A stretch of DNA of 35,003 nucleotides from Acidobacteriota bacterium (GTDB lineage Bacteria; Acidobacteriota; Terriglobia; Terriglobales; Acidobacteriaceae). The notes below the pieces were generated by a model. It was given only the letters and a program-made list of their open reading frames with translations, ran no database searches and had not been told where the DNA came from. Position 1 is the stretch's first letter. Each line of letters starts with the position of its first letter. Of the stretch, positions 8,418 through 16,770 are shown piece by piece. Made by a program: the position numbers and the translations under genes. The DNA is taken from contig JAEYQK010000063.1 in the NCBI GenBank assembly GCA_023410055.1, positions 1 through 35,003 on the forward strand, read 5' to 3'.

Positions 8418-9688
8418 AGTACCACCCCCAGAACAGCAGTCACGATAAGAGCGCCGAGCGAAATCGGCAGCAGAACCTTCCATCCCACGCGCATCAGCTG
8501 ATCAAAGCGATAGCGCGGCCAGGTCGCGCGGTACCAGATGTACAGGTACATGAAGACCGCAACCTTGATGGCGAACCAGTAGATATCCATCACGCGGCTG
8601 GCAACTGGCGGAATGAACAAGATCAAGCCGACAACGCCAAGCAATGCACCAAATGCGGCGAGTCCCAGCGTCTGCAGCTTGAAGCTCGGATGCTTCGGCA
8701 TGCGGCGGACATTGAAGAACGTCAGGCCCGCCAGAACCAGGAACGTCAGGCCCGGGAACAGAGCGAAGATCTTGTCGAAAATCGGCGCGCTCAACCAGTG
8801 CGGGAACGGCCGCAGCCATCCACCAAGCCAAAGCGTCGTTGCGACAGACGAAACTGCGATCATCGCCGCGTACTCGCCCAACATGAACAGCGACCAGCGG
8901 AATCCGCTATATTCCGTATGGAAACCAGCCACCAACTCGGACTCAGCTTCCGGCAGATCGAACGGAGCGCGGTTGGTTTCCGCGATCATCGCGATGGCAA
9001 ATACCACGAACGAAATCAGGCCGACACCGTAAAACTTGAAGATGAACCAGACACCCTGAATTCGTTGCGCCTCGACGATGTTGATCATGCTGAGCGTGCC
9101 GTTGCCGCCTTCAAACACTGTCCCGGCAGTGTAAGGTGTCAGGCTGGTCATCAAGATCGCCGAAACAACAGCCAGTCCCATCGCCACTTCATACGACACG
9201 AGCTGCGCGCTGGAGCGAAGCGCACCGAGCAGCGGGTAGTGCGAATTCGAAGCCCACCCGGCCAGAATGATTCCCAGAACGCTGATCGACGACACTCCCA
9301 AGATGAACAGAACACCGATGTTCATGTCGGTGATAGCGTGTGTCTTGCTAAACGGAACAACGGTGTACGTCGTGAACGCTGCAACCAGGATGATGTACGG
9401 TGCCATCCAGAACGCCAATCGATCGGCGTTCAACGGCATAATGTCTTCCTTCGTCATCAGCTTGATCGCGTCAGCGAACGGCTGCAGCAGTCCATGAGGA
9501 CCGACGCGCATCGGACCAAGGCGAACCTGGAAGTGCGCCAACGCTTTGCGTTCGCCCCAGTTCATGATGATCACGCAGAGCGAGACCAGCGCAAAGATGA
9601 CAAGAATGTAGACCGTCGCCCAGAAGTAGTTCCCTTCCTGTCCAGGCGTCACTGTCGAGTTCAGATAATCGGTAATGAAGTGCGGCAT
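8414..9688 (-). CDS. nuoH: NADH-quinone oxidoreductase subunit H
   Basis: Membrane subunit forming much of the quinone chamber. Typical motifs: ALAHFQVRLGPMRVGPHGLL, FADAIKLMTKED, and the quinone-loop glutamates ETNRAPFDLPEAESELVAGF. The C-terminus RATWPRYRFDQLMRVGWKVL is also typical. At 424 aa it is about 100 residues longer than E. coli NuoH (325). The excess includes a stretch between the LWLGGW motif and the last conserved helix that holds extra hydrophobic segments (FPGLTFLVLAGLTFF; FGALLGVVGLILFIPP). The start ATG at 9686-9688 overlaps the nuoD stop (TAATG). Confidence 0.95.
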   Translation of the reverse strand: MPHFITDYLNSTVTPGQEGNYFWATVYILVIFALVSLCVIIMNWGERKALAHFQVRLGPMRVGPHGLLQPFADAIKLMTKEDIMPLNADRLAFWMAPYIILVAAFTTYTVVPFSKTHAITDMNIGVLFILGVSSISVLGIILAGWASNSHYPLLGALRSSAQLVSYEVAMGLAVVSAILMTSLTPYTAGTVFEGGNGTLSMINIVEAQRIQGVWFIFKFYGVGLISFVVFAIAMIAETNRAPFDLPEAESELVAGFHTEYSGFRWSLFMLGEYAAMIAVSSVATTLWLGGWLRPFPHWLSAPIFDKIFALFPGLTFLVLAGLTFFNVRRMPKHPSFKLQTLGLAAFGALLGVVGLILFIPPVASRVMDIYWFAIKVAVFMYLYIWYRATWPRYRFDQLMRVGWKVLLPISLGALIVTAVLGVVL

Positions 9689-10833
9689 TAGCGGTCGACC
9701 TCGCCCAGAACGATGTCCAGCGTACCGATGACTGCGACGACATCGGCTATTAACTGGCCACGGCACATCTTGTCCAGCGCCTGGAGGTTCACGAATGACG
9801 GTGGACGGACGCGTACGCGATAAGGCTGCGTCGATCCGTCGCTGACGATGAAATATCCGAGTTCGCCCTTTGGCGCCTCAATCGAAGCGTAGACTTCCCC
9901 GGCCGGCGGCTTCAGCACCTTCGGCACCTTCGCCATGATCGGCCCGTCGGGAATCCCCTCGACTGCCTGCCTTATGATGCGAACCGACTGCTTCATTTCT
10001 TCAATGCGAACGATATATCGGTCATACGTATCGCCATTGGTGCCGACAGGGATATCGAAGTCGAACTTCTCGTATCCGGAGTAGGGCTGCGCCTTGCGCA
10101 CATCCCACTTAACACCGCTTGCGCGAAGTACAGGTCCGGTTACGCCCAGTGCAATACAATCGTCGCCCTTCAGAATGCCGACATTACGTGTGCGCTCGAT
10201 CCAGATTCGATTCCCGCTCAGCAGCGTTTCGTACTCTTCAATCTTCGGCTCAACAAAATCGCAGAACGCCCTAACATCTTTCTCGAATCCGTCATACGTC
10301 TCGTACTGACAACCGCCAATACGGAATGCATGCGTCGTCAGTCGCGCGCCGCAGTACTTCTCGAAAATCTTGAGGATCTCTTCCCTGTCGCGGAACGCGT
10401 AGAACACCGGCGTCATCGCGCCCAAGTCCAGCGCGTGCGTGCCAAGCCACACATCATGACTTGCAATCCTGCACAGTTCGGTCATGATCACGCGAATGTA
10501 CTCGGCACGCGGCGGCGCCTGTACGCCGATCAGTCTCTCAACCGCCAGACAATAGCCAAGTCCGTTCGACACCGCCGCCACATAGTCCATGCGATCGGTG
10601 TAGGGAGCAAACTGCGCGTACGTGCGGTGCTCGCCAATCTTCTCGACACCGCGGTGCAGATAGCCGATGACGCAGTCCAGGCCAAGAACCTTTTCGCCGT
10701 CCAGCTTCAGGACCACGCGAAGGACACCGTGCGTCGACGGGTGCTGTGGCCCCATGTTCAGGACGAGTTCAGTCGAATCGAGATACGTCTCGTCCTTGTG
10801 CTTCACTTCGCGATCGTAGAAAGACGTCGTCAT
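9688..10833 (-). CDS. nuoD: NADH-quinone oxidoreductase subunit D (49-kDa)
   Basis: Peripheral-arm subunit that shapes the quinone-reduction site with NuoB and NuoH. The protein (381 aa) shows the family hallmark MGPQHPSTHGVLRVVLKLDG near the N-terminus, GYLHRGVEKIGEHRTYAQFAPYTDRMDY, and the C-terminal PSFVNLQALDKMCRGQLIAD VVAVIGTLDIVLGEVDR. The ATG at 10831-10833 overlaps the nuoC stop as ATGA, so I prefer it to an in-frame start 12 codons further upstream inside nuoC. NuoD is a separate gene here, not the NuoCD fusion of enterobacteria. Its obligate partner NuoB is not encoded in the window. Confidence 0.95.
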   Translation of the reverse strand: MTTSFYDREVKHKDETYLDSTELVLNMGPQHPSTHGVLRVVLKLDGEKVLGLDCVIGYLHRGVEKIGEHRTYAQFAPYTDRMDYVAAVSNGLGYCLAVERLIGVQAPPRAEYIRVIMTELCRIASHDVWLGTHALDLGAMTPVFYAFRDREEILKIFEKYCGARLTTHAFRIGGCQYETYDGFEKDVRAFCDFVEPKIEEYETLLSGNRIWIERTRNVGILKGDDCIALGVTGPVLRASGVKWDVRKAQPYSGYEKFDFDIPVGTNGDTYDRYIVRIEEMKQSVRIIRQAVEGIPDGPIMAKVPKVLKPPAGEVYASIEAPKGELGYFIVSDGSTQPYRVRVRPPSFVNLQALDKMCRGQLIADVVAVIGTLDIVLGEVDR

Positions 10834-11522
10834 TGGCCGCTCTCGATTCCGAGGTTTGCCTTCACCCACTCTGTGTCCTGCTGCAGGATGTTGTAGTCCT
10901 TGCGCAGCGGGTAGCCCTTCCAGCCGTCGGGCAGCAAAATGCGCCGCAGATCGGGGTGACCTTCAAAATTGATACCAAACATGTCGAAGCACTCGCGCTC
11001 CAACCAATTCGCGGTCGGCCAAATGTCCGTTGCCGTCGGTTCGCTCTGCCCGTCCGCAATCTGCGTCTTTACCCTCATGCGCTCGTTCTTCGGAAACGAG
11101 TAGAGCACGTAAACGATGTCGAACTGCTTCTCGCGCTTCGGATAGTGGACGGCGGTGATGTCGACGCAGTAATCAAACTGCTCTTCGTCACGCAAGATCT
11201 CAAGCACCTCGTGAACGATGGAGCGGTCTACCACCAAGTAGTTCTGCCCCATATACGTGCTGGCTTCTTGAATTCCGGATCCGTAGCGCCCCTTGAACTT
11301 CTTCGCCAGATCGCTTTCCCACGGAGTCGGCGTAGGCCCGGCCGGTTTTGCCGGAGCCGCAGGTTTCGCAGCAGCAGGAGTGGCAGGCTTTGCGGGGGCC
11401 GCCGGTGCCGTCGGTTTCGCTGCAGCTGGCGCTGCTGGCTTTTGCTCGGCCTTTCCCTCAGCCACTTTTGGCTGCTCTGCTTGAGACACGGACTGTTCGT
11501 TTGCCTTGTTTTCTTCGGGCAT
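10830..11522 (-). CDS. nuoC: NADH-quinone oxidoreductase subunit C with low-complexity N-terminal extension
   Basis: Peripheral-arm (30-kDa) subunit of complex I. The core from about residue 70 carries the family motifs FDYCVDITAVHYP, FDIVYVLYSFPKNERMRVKT, and the signature WLERECFDMFGINFEGHPDLRRILLPDGW in which ERE-x-D-M-F-G is diagnostic. The first about 65 residues are an Ala/Pro/Lys-rich, probably disordered tract (KPTAPAAPAKPATPAAAKP) not expected in the family, so the total is 230 aa against about 160-180 for the core. The start is ATG at 11520-11522 with only a weak AAAGAC upstream. It is separated by 151 bases from nuoA, where nuoB would normally lie. Confidence 0.93.
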   Translation of the reverse strand: MPEENKANEQSVSQAEQPKVAEGKAEQKPAAPAAAKPTAPAAPAKPATPAAAKPAAPAKPAGPTPTPWESDLAKKFKGRYGSGIQEASTYMGQNYLVVDRSIVHEVLEILRDEEQFDYCVDITAVHYPKREKQFDIVYVLYSFPKNERMRVKTQIADGQSEPTATDIWPTANWLERECFDMFGINFEGHPDLRRILLPDGWKGYPLRKDYNILQQDTEWVKANLGIESGQ

Positions 11523-11673
11523 GTCTTTGACTATGTACGCTTGTGCGCTTTGTCGTTGCTGATGAACTACTTATCCTAAAGATTGCAACGACTGAATGAA
11601 ACCAAACATGTCACAATTTGCTCGTGACCGTCATCACACCAGAGTAGAACGACTAGCTTACCAGGTACTGCTC

Positions 11674-12030
11674 CTAAACCCACTCAAGGGCGCCCTTCTT
11701 CCACACCCACACGTAACCGACAATCAGGATTCCCAGAAATACTGCCATCTCTATAAGGCCAAACAAAGCCAGGCTCTTGAACTGAACAGCCCAGGGGAAC
11801 AGGAAGATCGTCTCAACGTCGAAGACGACGAACAGGATGGCGACAATATAGAAACGCACCGTATAGCGACCGCGTGCCTGATCAAAAGGATCAACGCCGC
11901 ACTCGTACGGCATCAACTTGGTCTTATTCGGATTCGCCGGCCGCAGCAGACGCGCAAAAAGTAGCGTGACCGCAATCAAGCCAAAAACGACGGCCATAAA
12001 AATAAAGGCCGGCACGTAATTCCGGGGCAT
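11674..12030 (-). CDS. nuoA: NADH-quinone oxidoreductase subunit A
   Basis: Small membrane subunit of complex I at the peripheral-arm junction. The 118-aa product has three hydrophobic helices. The conserved loop between the first two contains the diagnostic Cys in LMPYECGVDPFDQARGRYTVRFY, and the second helix contains ILFVVFDVETIFLFPWA. The ATG at 12028-12030 is preceded by AGAGGA at a good ribosome-binding distance; an in-frame start 27 codons upstream would add non-conserved residues and overlap the promoter. First gene of the operon. Confidence 0.96.
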   Translation of the reverse strand: MPRNYVPAFIFMAVVFGLIAVTLLFARLLRPANPNKTKLMPYECGVDPFDQARGRYTVRFYIVAILFVVFDVETIFLFPWAVQFKSLALFGLIEMAVFLGILIVGYVWVWKKGALEWV

Positions 12031-12082
12031 GGTTCCTCTGGGCAGCAGCACCCCAACTGTGCTGTGTAATGAATTAAAACGA

Positions 12083-12111
12083 AGTTTACTCCTGACCGAA
12101 GCCCGATTCAA
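12083..12111 (-). promoter_or_regulatory. Candidate sigma-70 promoter of the nuo operon
   Basis: On the minus strand TTGAAT (12111-12106) and TAAACT (12088-12083) are separated by exactly 17 bases; each matches 4 of 6 consensus positions. They lie about 53 bases upstream of the nuoA ATG, between the divergent nuoA and lysS. Confidence 0.45.
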
Positions 12112-12204
12112 GGAGCTGGTCGCAAATACCCGACATTGTTTTCATGGTTGACTACGTTCGCAACTTGCGCCTGATTGTTGAGCCTAATCTGCGGTTTGCT
12201 TCGC

Positions 12205-12210
12205 TATAAT
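12205..12210 (+). promoter_or_regulatory. -10 box for lysS
   Basis: A perfect TATAAT lies 37 bases before the TTG start chosen for lysS. No good -35 is seen at 16-18 bases; TTGAGC at 12178-12183 has a spacer of 21. The position of this box argues that translation starts downstream of it, at 12247. Confidence 0.4.
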
Positions 12211-12246
12211 CAGAGATTCATTCTACTAACAACGAAAGAACATCAC

Positions 12247-13800
12247 TTGGCACTCGACGACAATATCTATCAGTTACGCCGTGACAAACTGGCCCAGATC
12301 GAAGCACTCGGACAGCGGGCCTACCCGCACGAATACCGTTTCACTCACACCGTCCCCCAAATCCTTGCTGACTACACGCCCAAGACCGGCGAAGAACTTG
12401 AAGCGAATCACATCGACATCCGCATCGCCGGGCGCATCATGGCCATCCGCCTGATGGGCAAGGCTGGATTCGCGCACGTGCAGCAAGGTGGCCAGCGCCT
12501 CCAGATCTACATCAAGAAAGATGAAGTCGGCGAAAACGGCTTCGCTCTCTGGAAGCTCCTCGACATCGGTGACCACATCGGTGTCGCGGGATATCTCTTC
12601 CGCACCCGCACCGGCGAACTCTCAGTTCACGCAAAGGAACTAACGTTCCTGTCTAAAGACCTTCTGCCCCTTCCCGAAAAGTGGCACGGCCTCAAGGACG
12701 TCGAGACCCGCTATCGCCAGCGTTATGTCGACCTCGTCATGAATCCAGAGGTCCGCGAAACATTCGTCAAGCGCAGCAAAGTCGTCCAGGCCCTCCGTCA
12801 CTATCTCGACTCCCGCGGCTTCATCGAAGTCGAAACGCCGATGATGCACCCCATCGCCGGAGGCGCCGCTGCCAGGCCCTTCATCACGCATCACAACACG
12901 CTAGACGTTGACCTCTACCTGCGTATTGCCCCCGAGCTTTACCTCAAGCGCCTCATCGTTGGCGGACTCGACCGCGTCTACGAAATCAATCGCAACTTCC
13001 GCAACGAAGGCATCGACCGCCAGCACAATCCCGAGTTCACCATGCTCGAGTTCTATCAGGCGTACGCGAACTACCATGACCTCATGGACATGACTGAGGA
13101 CATGGTCAAGACCGTCGCCATGGAAGTCAACGGCAAGACCACGACGACCTTCGATGGCAACGAGATCGACCTCGCCAAGTGGCAGCGCTTCACCATGCGT
13201 GAAGCCATCCTGCACTTCTGGCCAGAGGCCGCCGGCGCTAAGCCCGAGATGAGCGACTTCGCCGACAACGACAAGCTCAGCCCTGTCGTCCGCCGCTTCA
13301 ACGCCATCGCTCCCGAGCACGCCGAGTTCGACGCCAGCGCGCCCGTCGGCAAGAACATCGCTGCCCTCTTCGAGACCGTCTGCGAGGAGCACCTTACGCA
13401 GCCGACCATCATCTATGACTTTCCGCTCGCCGTCTCGCCCTTGTCCAAGAACAAGCCAGACGAACCCGAGTGGGTCGAGCGCTTCGAGGTCTATGTTGCC
13501 GGCATGGAGTTGGCCAACGCCTTCAGCGAGTTGAACGATCCCGTCGATCAACTCCGCCGTTTTCAAGATCAGGTCAACGCCGCGAAAGCTGGTGACGAAG
13601 AGGCCATGGCCGAAATCGACCAAGACTATGTACGCGCGCTCTCCTATGGCATGCCGCCCGCAGGAGGCGAAGGCGTCGGAATTGACCGTCTCACCATGGT
13701 TCTGACCGGCTCGCCCTCAATCCGCGACGTCGTCCTCTTCCCGCAGATGCGCCCCGAGACGGCAGCCAGCGCGGAAGAAGAAGTCGCCGAGCAGAAATGA
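12247..13800 (+). CDS. lysS: Lysyl-tRNA synthetase, class II
   Basis: Attaches lysine to tRNA-Lys in the cytoplasm. The N-terminal OB-fold anticodon-binding domain (IRIAGRIMAIRLMGKAGFAHVQ) is followed by the class II core: motif 1 region FIEVETPMMHPIAGGAAARPF, motif 2 RVYEINRNFRNEGIDRQHNPEFTMLE, and motif 3 GGEGVGIDRLTMVLTGSPSIRDVVLFP. The order and the roughly 517-aa length are normal. No ATG is available near the N-terminus. I chose TTG at 12247 because homologues begin at the 'YQLRRDKLAQIEALGQRAYP' segment shortly after it and because a TATAAT box lies just upstream; a further in-frame TTG at 12175 would precede that box. Confidence 0.94.
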   Translation: MALDDNIYQLRRDKLAQIEALGQRAYPHEYRFTHTVPQILADYTPKTGEELEANHIDIRIAGRIMAIRLMGKAGFAHVQQGGQRLQIYIKKDEVGENGFALWKLLDIGDHIGVAGYLFRTRTGELSVHAKELTFLSKDLLPLPEKWHGLKDVETRYRQRYVDLVMNPEVRETFVKRSKVVQALRHYLDSRGFIEVETPMMHPIAGGAAARPFITHHNTLDVDLYLRIAPELYLKRLIVGGLDRVYEINRNFRNEGIDRQHNPEFTMLEFYQAYANYHDLMDMTEDMVKTVAMEVNGKTTTTFDGNEIDLAKWQRFTMREAILHFWPEAAGAKPEMSDFADNDKLSPVVRRFNAIAPEHAEFDASAPVGKNIAALFETVCEEHLTQPTIIYDFPLAVSPLSKNKPDEPEWVERFEVYVAGMELANAFSELNDPVDQLRRFQDQVNAAKAGDEEAMAEIDQDYVRALSYGMPPAGGEGVGIDRLTMVLTGSPSIRDVVLFPQMRPETAASAEEEVAEQK

Positions 13801-13815
13801 AGCGGGAGTAGTGGG

Positions 13816-13844
13816 TTGTGTAGGGACGGGGCTGTGCCCCGTCC
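13816..13844 (+). repeat. REP-like element with GTAG foot, copy 2 (lysS downstream)
   Basis: Identical over 29 bases to 4529-4557: TTGTGTAG, then arms GGACGGGG (13824-13831) and CCCCGTCC (13837-13844) around CTGTG. It lies 15 bases after the lysS stop, where it could also act as a transcript-end hairpin. Confidence 0.85.
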
Positions 13845-13934
13845 AGCGACCAACCGCAGGCCGCCAACCCTTGCCGCTTGCATTCAGCATCCAACAACTG
13901 TGTGGTACGGAGACCCTAAGAGGCTCTAAACCAA

Positions 13935-15422
13935 ATGAACTTCAATCTCGACAAGAAGACCCGCCGCGAGCTTGGATACCGGCTCATCGACCTTATCAAC
14001 GAGTACTACTCTTCCCTTCCTGAACGCTCAGTCCAGCTCCCTCTCGAGAATCGCAAATTCCCGGACCTCCGCGGAAAAATGCCGGAACTCGCTTCCGACG
14101 CCGTGCTGGTACTCGACGACATTTTCCACGAGTTGGTCGACAAGGGCTTTCACATCCCCAGCGCCAACTATTTCGGACTGATCAATCCCACGCCAACCTA
14201 CATGGCCGTAATGGCCGAAGCTTTGGTCGCGACTCTGAATCCGCAACTGGCATCCCTCGCCCGATCCCAGATGGCCTCCCGCATCGAGCACGAAACCATA
14301 GGTTGGATCGCCCAACGCATCGGTTGGGAATCCCCGCAACTGTGTAGGGACGGGTCTGTGACCCGTCCTGTGGGTGCGCATAAAGAAACCTTCGGCGGCA
14401 CCTTCACCAGCGGGGGCAACGAAGCCAACTTCACCGGGATGCTCCTGGCTCTCGTGCGCGCCTTTCCCGGTGCAATCGAAAACGGTGTCGCCTCCATTGG
14501 CGGGCACCCCATCGTCTACACCTCCTCCGAAGCGCATCACTCGATAGAAAAATCAGCTGGCATGATGGGTATCGGACGCCGTGCGCTCCGCCGCATCCAG
14601 GTCACCGACTCTCTCCAGTTCGATAACCGCAGACTCGAAGCACGAATTGCCGAGGACTTCGCCGCAGGATACAAACCCTTCTGCGTCGTGGCCACCGCCG
14701 GAACCACCAGCTCCGGCGCAATCGATGACCTCGAAGCCTTGGCCGACATCTGCAAGCGCTACCACCTCTGGCTCCACGTGGATGGAGCCTACGGCGCCGC
14801 CGTCGTCCTCTCCGACAAACACCGCGACCTCGTCCGCGGTATCGAGAAAGCCGACTCCGTATCCCTCGACCCGCACAAGTGGCTTTCCATGCCCTTCGCC
14901 GCCGGACTCATCCTCACGCGCCATCCCGAAATGTTGAGCCGCGCCTTCGAGGTCACGCCATCCTACATGCCGCGACTCGAGAACGCCGAACTCCCCGACA
15001 ACTTCAAGATCAGCGCCCAATGGTCGCGCCGCATGAACTCGCTCAAACTCTGGCTCACCCTGCAGGTCCACGGCCGCAAAGCCTACGAAGAACTCATCGA
15101 CCGCCAACTCAAACTCGCAACCAGCTTCCGCGACTGGCTAGAAGCCTCCGACCAATTCGAAGTCACGGCCCCGATGTACCTGCCGATTCTTAACTTCAGC
15201 CTCAAAGCCGAGGGCCGCACACCTGACGAACTCGCCGCCGCTAACATGGCTCTGGTAGACGATCTCACGCGCTCAGGCAAGCAGTGGCTATCCTCTACAA
15301 TCGTCAACGGACGCCGCGTTATCCGAGCCATGGTGATCAGCTACCTGACCGAGGAACACAACGTCAAGCAACTGCAAGATGCCCTCGTCCGCGCCGCCAA
15401 AGCCGCCGCACTTCACGTATAG
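13935..15422 (+). CDS. PLP-dependent group II decarboxylase family protein
   Basis: Belongs to the pyridoxal-phosphate decarboxylase family that includes aromatic-amino-acid, glutamate and tyrosine decarboxylases; the substrate cannot be told by eye. Motifs seen: GTFTSGGNEANFTGMLLAL (cofactor phosphate region), SSEAHHSIEKSAGMMG, LWLHVDGAYGAAVVL (Asp contacting the pyridine ring), and SLDPHKWLSMPFAAG, whose Lys (residue 315) is the Schiff-base lysine. At 495 aa it is normal in length. Odd: residues 136-146 (LCRDGSVTRPV) are encoded by a REP-like palindrome identical in design to intergenic copies, inserted in frame just before the glycine-rich motif. ATG 13935 is used; the ribosome-binding site is weak. 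Confidence 0.88.
   Translation: MNFNLDKKTRRELGYRLIDLINEYYSSLPERSVQLPLENRKFPDLRGKMPELASDAVLVLDDIFHELVDKGFHIPSANYFGLINPTPTYMAVMAEALVATLNPQLASLARSQMASRIEHETIGWIAQRIGWESPQLCRDGSVTRPVGAHKETFGGTFTSGGNEANFTGMLLALVRAFPGAIENGVASIGGHPIVYTSSEAHHSIEKSAGMMGIGRRALRRIQVTDSLQFDNRRLEARIAEDFAAGYKPFCVVATAGTTSSGAIDDLEALADICKRYHLWLHVDGAYGAAVVLSDKHRDLVRGIEKADSVSLDPHKWLSMPFAAGLILTRHPEMLSRAFEVTPSYMPRLENAELPDNFKISAQWSRRMNSLKLWLTLQVHGRKAYEELIDRQLKLATSFRDWLEASDQFEVTAPMYLPILNFSLKAEGRTPDELAAANMALVDDLTRSGKQWLSSTIVNGRRVIRAMVISYLTEEHNVKQLQDALVRAAKAAALHV
14341..14368 (+). repeat. REP-like element with GTAG foot, copy 3, in frame inside a gene
   Basis: TGTGTAG is followed by GGACGGGT (14348-14355), the loop CTGTG, and ACCCGTCC (14361-14368). 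It differs from the two intergenic copies at one base in each arm (G to T, C to A), and these two changes restore pairing. It is translated as LCRDGSVTRP within the decarboxylase. Confidence 0.85.
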
Positions 15423-15441
15423 GCTAAACTCTTAGTAGCTG

Positions 15442-16692
15442 ATGCCCGAAACTGCCGTCATATCACAATCAAAGCACGCCGCCTTTCACTACCGCGACTT
15501 TCGTCTGTATCAAAGCGCGCGATTTCTAGTCGTCGCCGCCGCCGAAATGCAGTCCGTCGCCGTGGCCTGGCAGGTCTATGAAATCTCCCACCGCCCGCTC
15601 GATCTCGGGCTGGTCGGTCTCGTTCAGTTTCTTCCCGGACTACTTCTATTCCTGATCTCCGGGCACACTGTTGACCGTTTCGACCGGCGCAAGATCCTGA
15701 TGTGCTGCTACTCGGGTTTCGCACTCTGTTCTGCGTTGCTCTTCTACCTGTCGTTTCACGGCGTAAAGAGCACGTTCCCAATCTATGCAGTGCTCTTGCT
15801 CCTCGGTATTGTCAGGGCATTCAACGGTCCAGCAGGACAAGCCTTCCTGCCCCAACTCGTGCCGAGCGAACACTTCCCAAATGCAGTCGCCTGGGGAGCA
15901 ACGGTCTTCCAGGCCTCAACCATTCTTGGCCCTACCCTGGGCGGCCTCATCTACGGCGTCTTTCGCGGTCCCATCGCCGTCTACATTGTTTCTTTCTTCG
16001 CCTTCATCGGCGCACTTGCCTCTGCACTCATGATCGAAGCACGACAGCAGCCGCGCCGCCCCAAAGACATCGACCTCCGAAGCGTCCTCGCCGGACTCGA
16101 GTACATCTGGCGCAAAAAGCTCATTCTTGGCTCCATCTCGCTCGACCTCTTCGCCGTATTGCTCGGCGGAGCAGTCGCGCTCCTGCCCGTTTATTCGAAA
16201 GAAATCTTGCACACTGGCCCGTGGGGATTGGGAGTCCTGCGCAGTGCGCCCGGAGTCGGAGCCGCGATCATGGCAATCGCCATCGCTCAATGGCCGCTAC
16301 GGCGTCGCGCTGGTGCCACCATGTTCTGGAGCGTCGCCGGTTTCGGCGCATTTACAATTCTGTTCGGGTTATCGCGGAACATCGTCCTGTCGTTGATCGC
16401 CCTCTTCTTGGTCGGCGCGACTGACACAGTCAGCGTCATCGTACGCAACACGTTGGTTCAGATCGCCACGCCCGACGATATGCGTGGCCGCGTCAGCTCC
16501 GTCAATATGATCTTCGTTGGAGCTTCGAACGAGTTAGGCCAGTTCGAATCCGGCATCACGGCGCAGTGGTTGGGAGCAGTGCCGGCAGTATTAATCGGCG
16601 GACTCGGAACGCTGATCGTGGTTGCACTATGGGCGGTTGGATTTCCAGACCTCCGCAAGGTCAACCAACTCAGCACGACAGAAAACTCGTAG
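15442..16692 (+). CDS. MFS transporter (EntS/DHA3-like)
   Basis: A 416-aa membrane protein of the major facilitator superfamily with about 12 hydrophobic segments. The N-terminus FHYRDFRLYQSARFLVVAAAEMQSVAVAWQVYEI and the loop after helix 2, GHTVDRFDRRKILMCCY, are typical of the DHA3/EntS-type drug or siderophore exporters; RAFNGPAGQAFLPQLVP and PDDMRGRVSSVNMIFVGASNELGQFESG are further group motifs. The substrate is not deducible. It begins 19 bases after the decarboxylase stop, so the two may be co-transcribed and the transporter could export a product of that enzyme (inference). It converges on pgm. Confidence 0.88.
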   Translation: MPETAVISQSKHAAFHYRDFRLYQSARFLVVAAAEMQSVAVAWQVYEISHRPLDLGLVGLVQFLPGLLLFLISGHTVDRFDRRKILMCCYSGFALCSALLFYLSFHGVKSTFPIYAVLLLLGIVRAFNGPAGQAFLPQLVPSEHFPNAVAWGATVFQASTILGPTLGGLIYGVFRGPIAVYIVSFFAFIGALASALMIEARQQPRRPKDIDLRSVLAGLEYIWRKKLILGSISLDLFAVLLGGAVALLPVYSKEILHTGPWGLGVLRSAPGVGAAIMAIAIAQWPLRRRAGATMFWSVAGFGAFTILFGLSRNIVLSLIALFLVGATDTVSVIVRNTLVQIATPDDMRGRVSSVNMIFVGASNELGQFESGITAQWLGAVPAVLIGGLGTLIVVALWAVGFPDLRKVNQLSTTENS

Positions 16693-16734
16693 CTTGGGAA
16701 CGGCACGTTTATTCCGTGGCAACCACTACAATAT

Positions 16735-16767
16735 GGGTGCCGCACCGCTCCCGCGTGGGAGGGTGCG
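16735..16767 (+). repeat. GGTGC-foot hairpin, copy 1 (MFS-pgm convergent gap)
   Basis: GGGTGC is followed by CGCACC, a bulged G (16747) and CTCCC, the loop GCGT, then GGGAG and GGTGCG. Eleven base pairs form with one left-arm bulge. It lies between the convergent MFS and pgm genes and ends four bases from the pgm stop codon, so it may serve as a bidirectional terminator. Same design at 29000-29033 and 32798-32832. Confidence 0.75.
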
Positions 16768-16770
16768 AAA

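Noticed and set aside
8690..9691. Long plus-strand reading frame of 333 codons opposite nuoH
   Set aside because: Its product is Arg/His/Gln-rich with no family pattern, and the opposite strand encodes unmistakable NuoH. It is an antisense shadow caused by GC-rich codon bias.
10746..11579. Plus-strand frame opposite nuoC with Arg/Ser-rich and hydrophobic parts
   Set aside because: The composition follows from the Ala/Pro/Lys-rich nuoC codons on the other strand; no independent gene signals.
11523..11673. Possible nuoB or nuoB remnant between nuoA and nuoC
   Set aside because: Only 151 bases, with stops in all frames of interest and no cysteine motif of NuoB; not even a recognisable fragment.
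12901..13623. Minus-strand frame of 240 codons opposite lysS
   Set aside because: Val/Gly/Asp/Glu-rich shadow of the lysyl-tRNA synthetase gene; no family resemblance.
13801..13934. Possible small RNA gene between lysS and the decarboxylase
   Set aside because: The only structure is the GTAG-foot hairpin, which recurs elsewhere; no promoter or terminator pair was seen.
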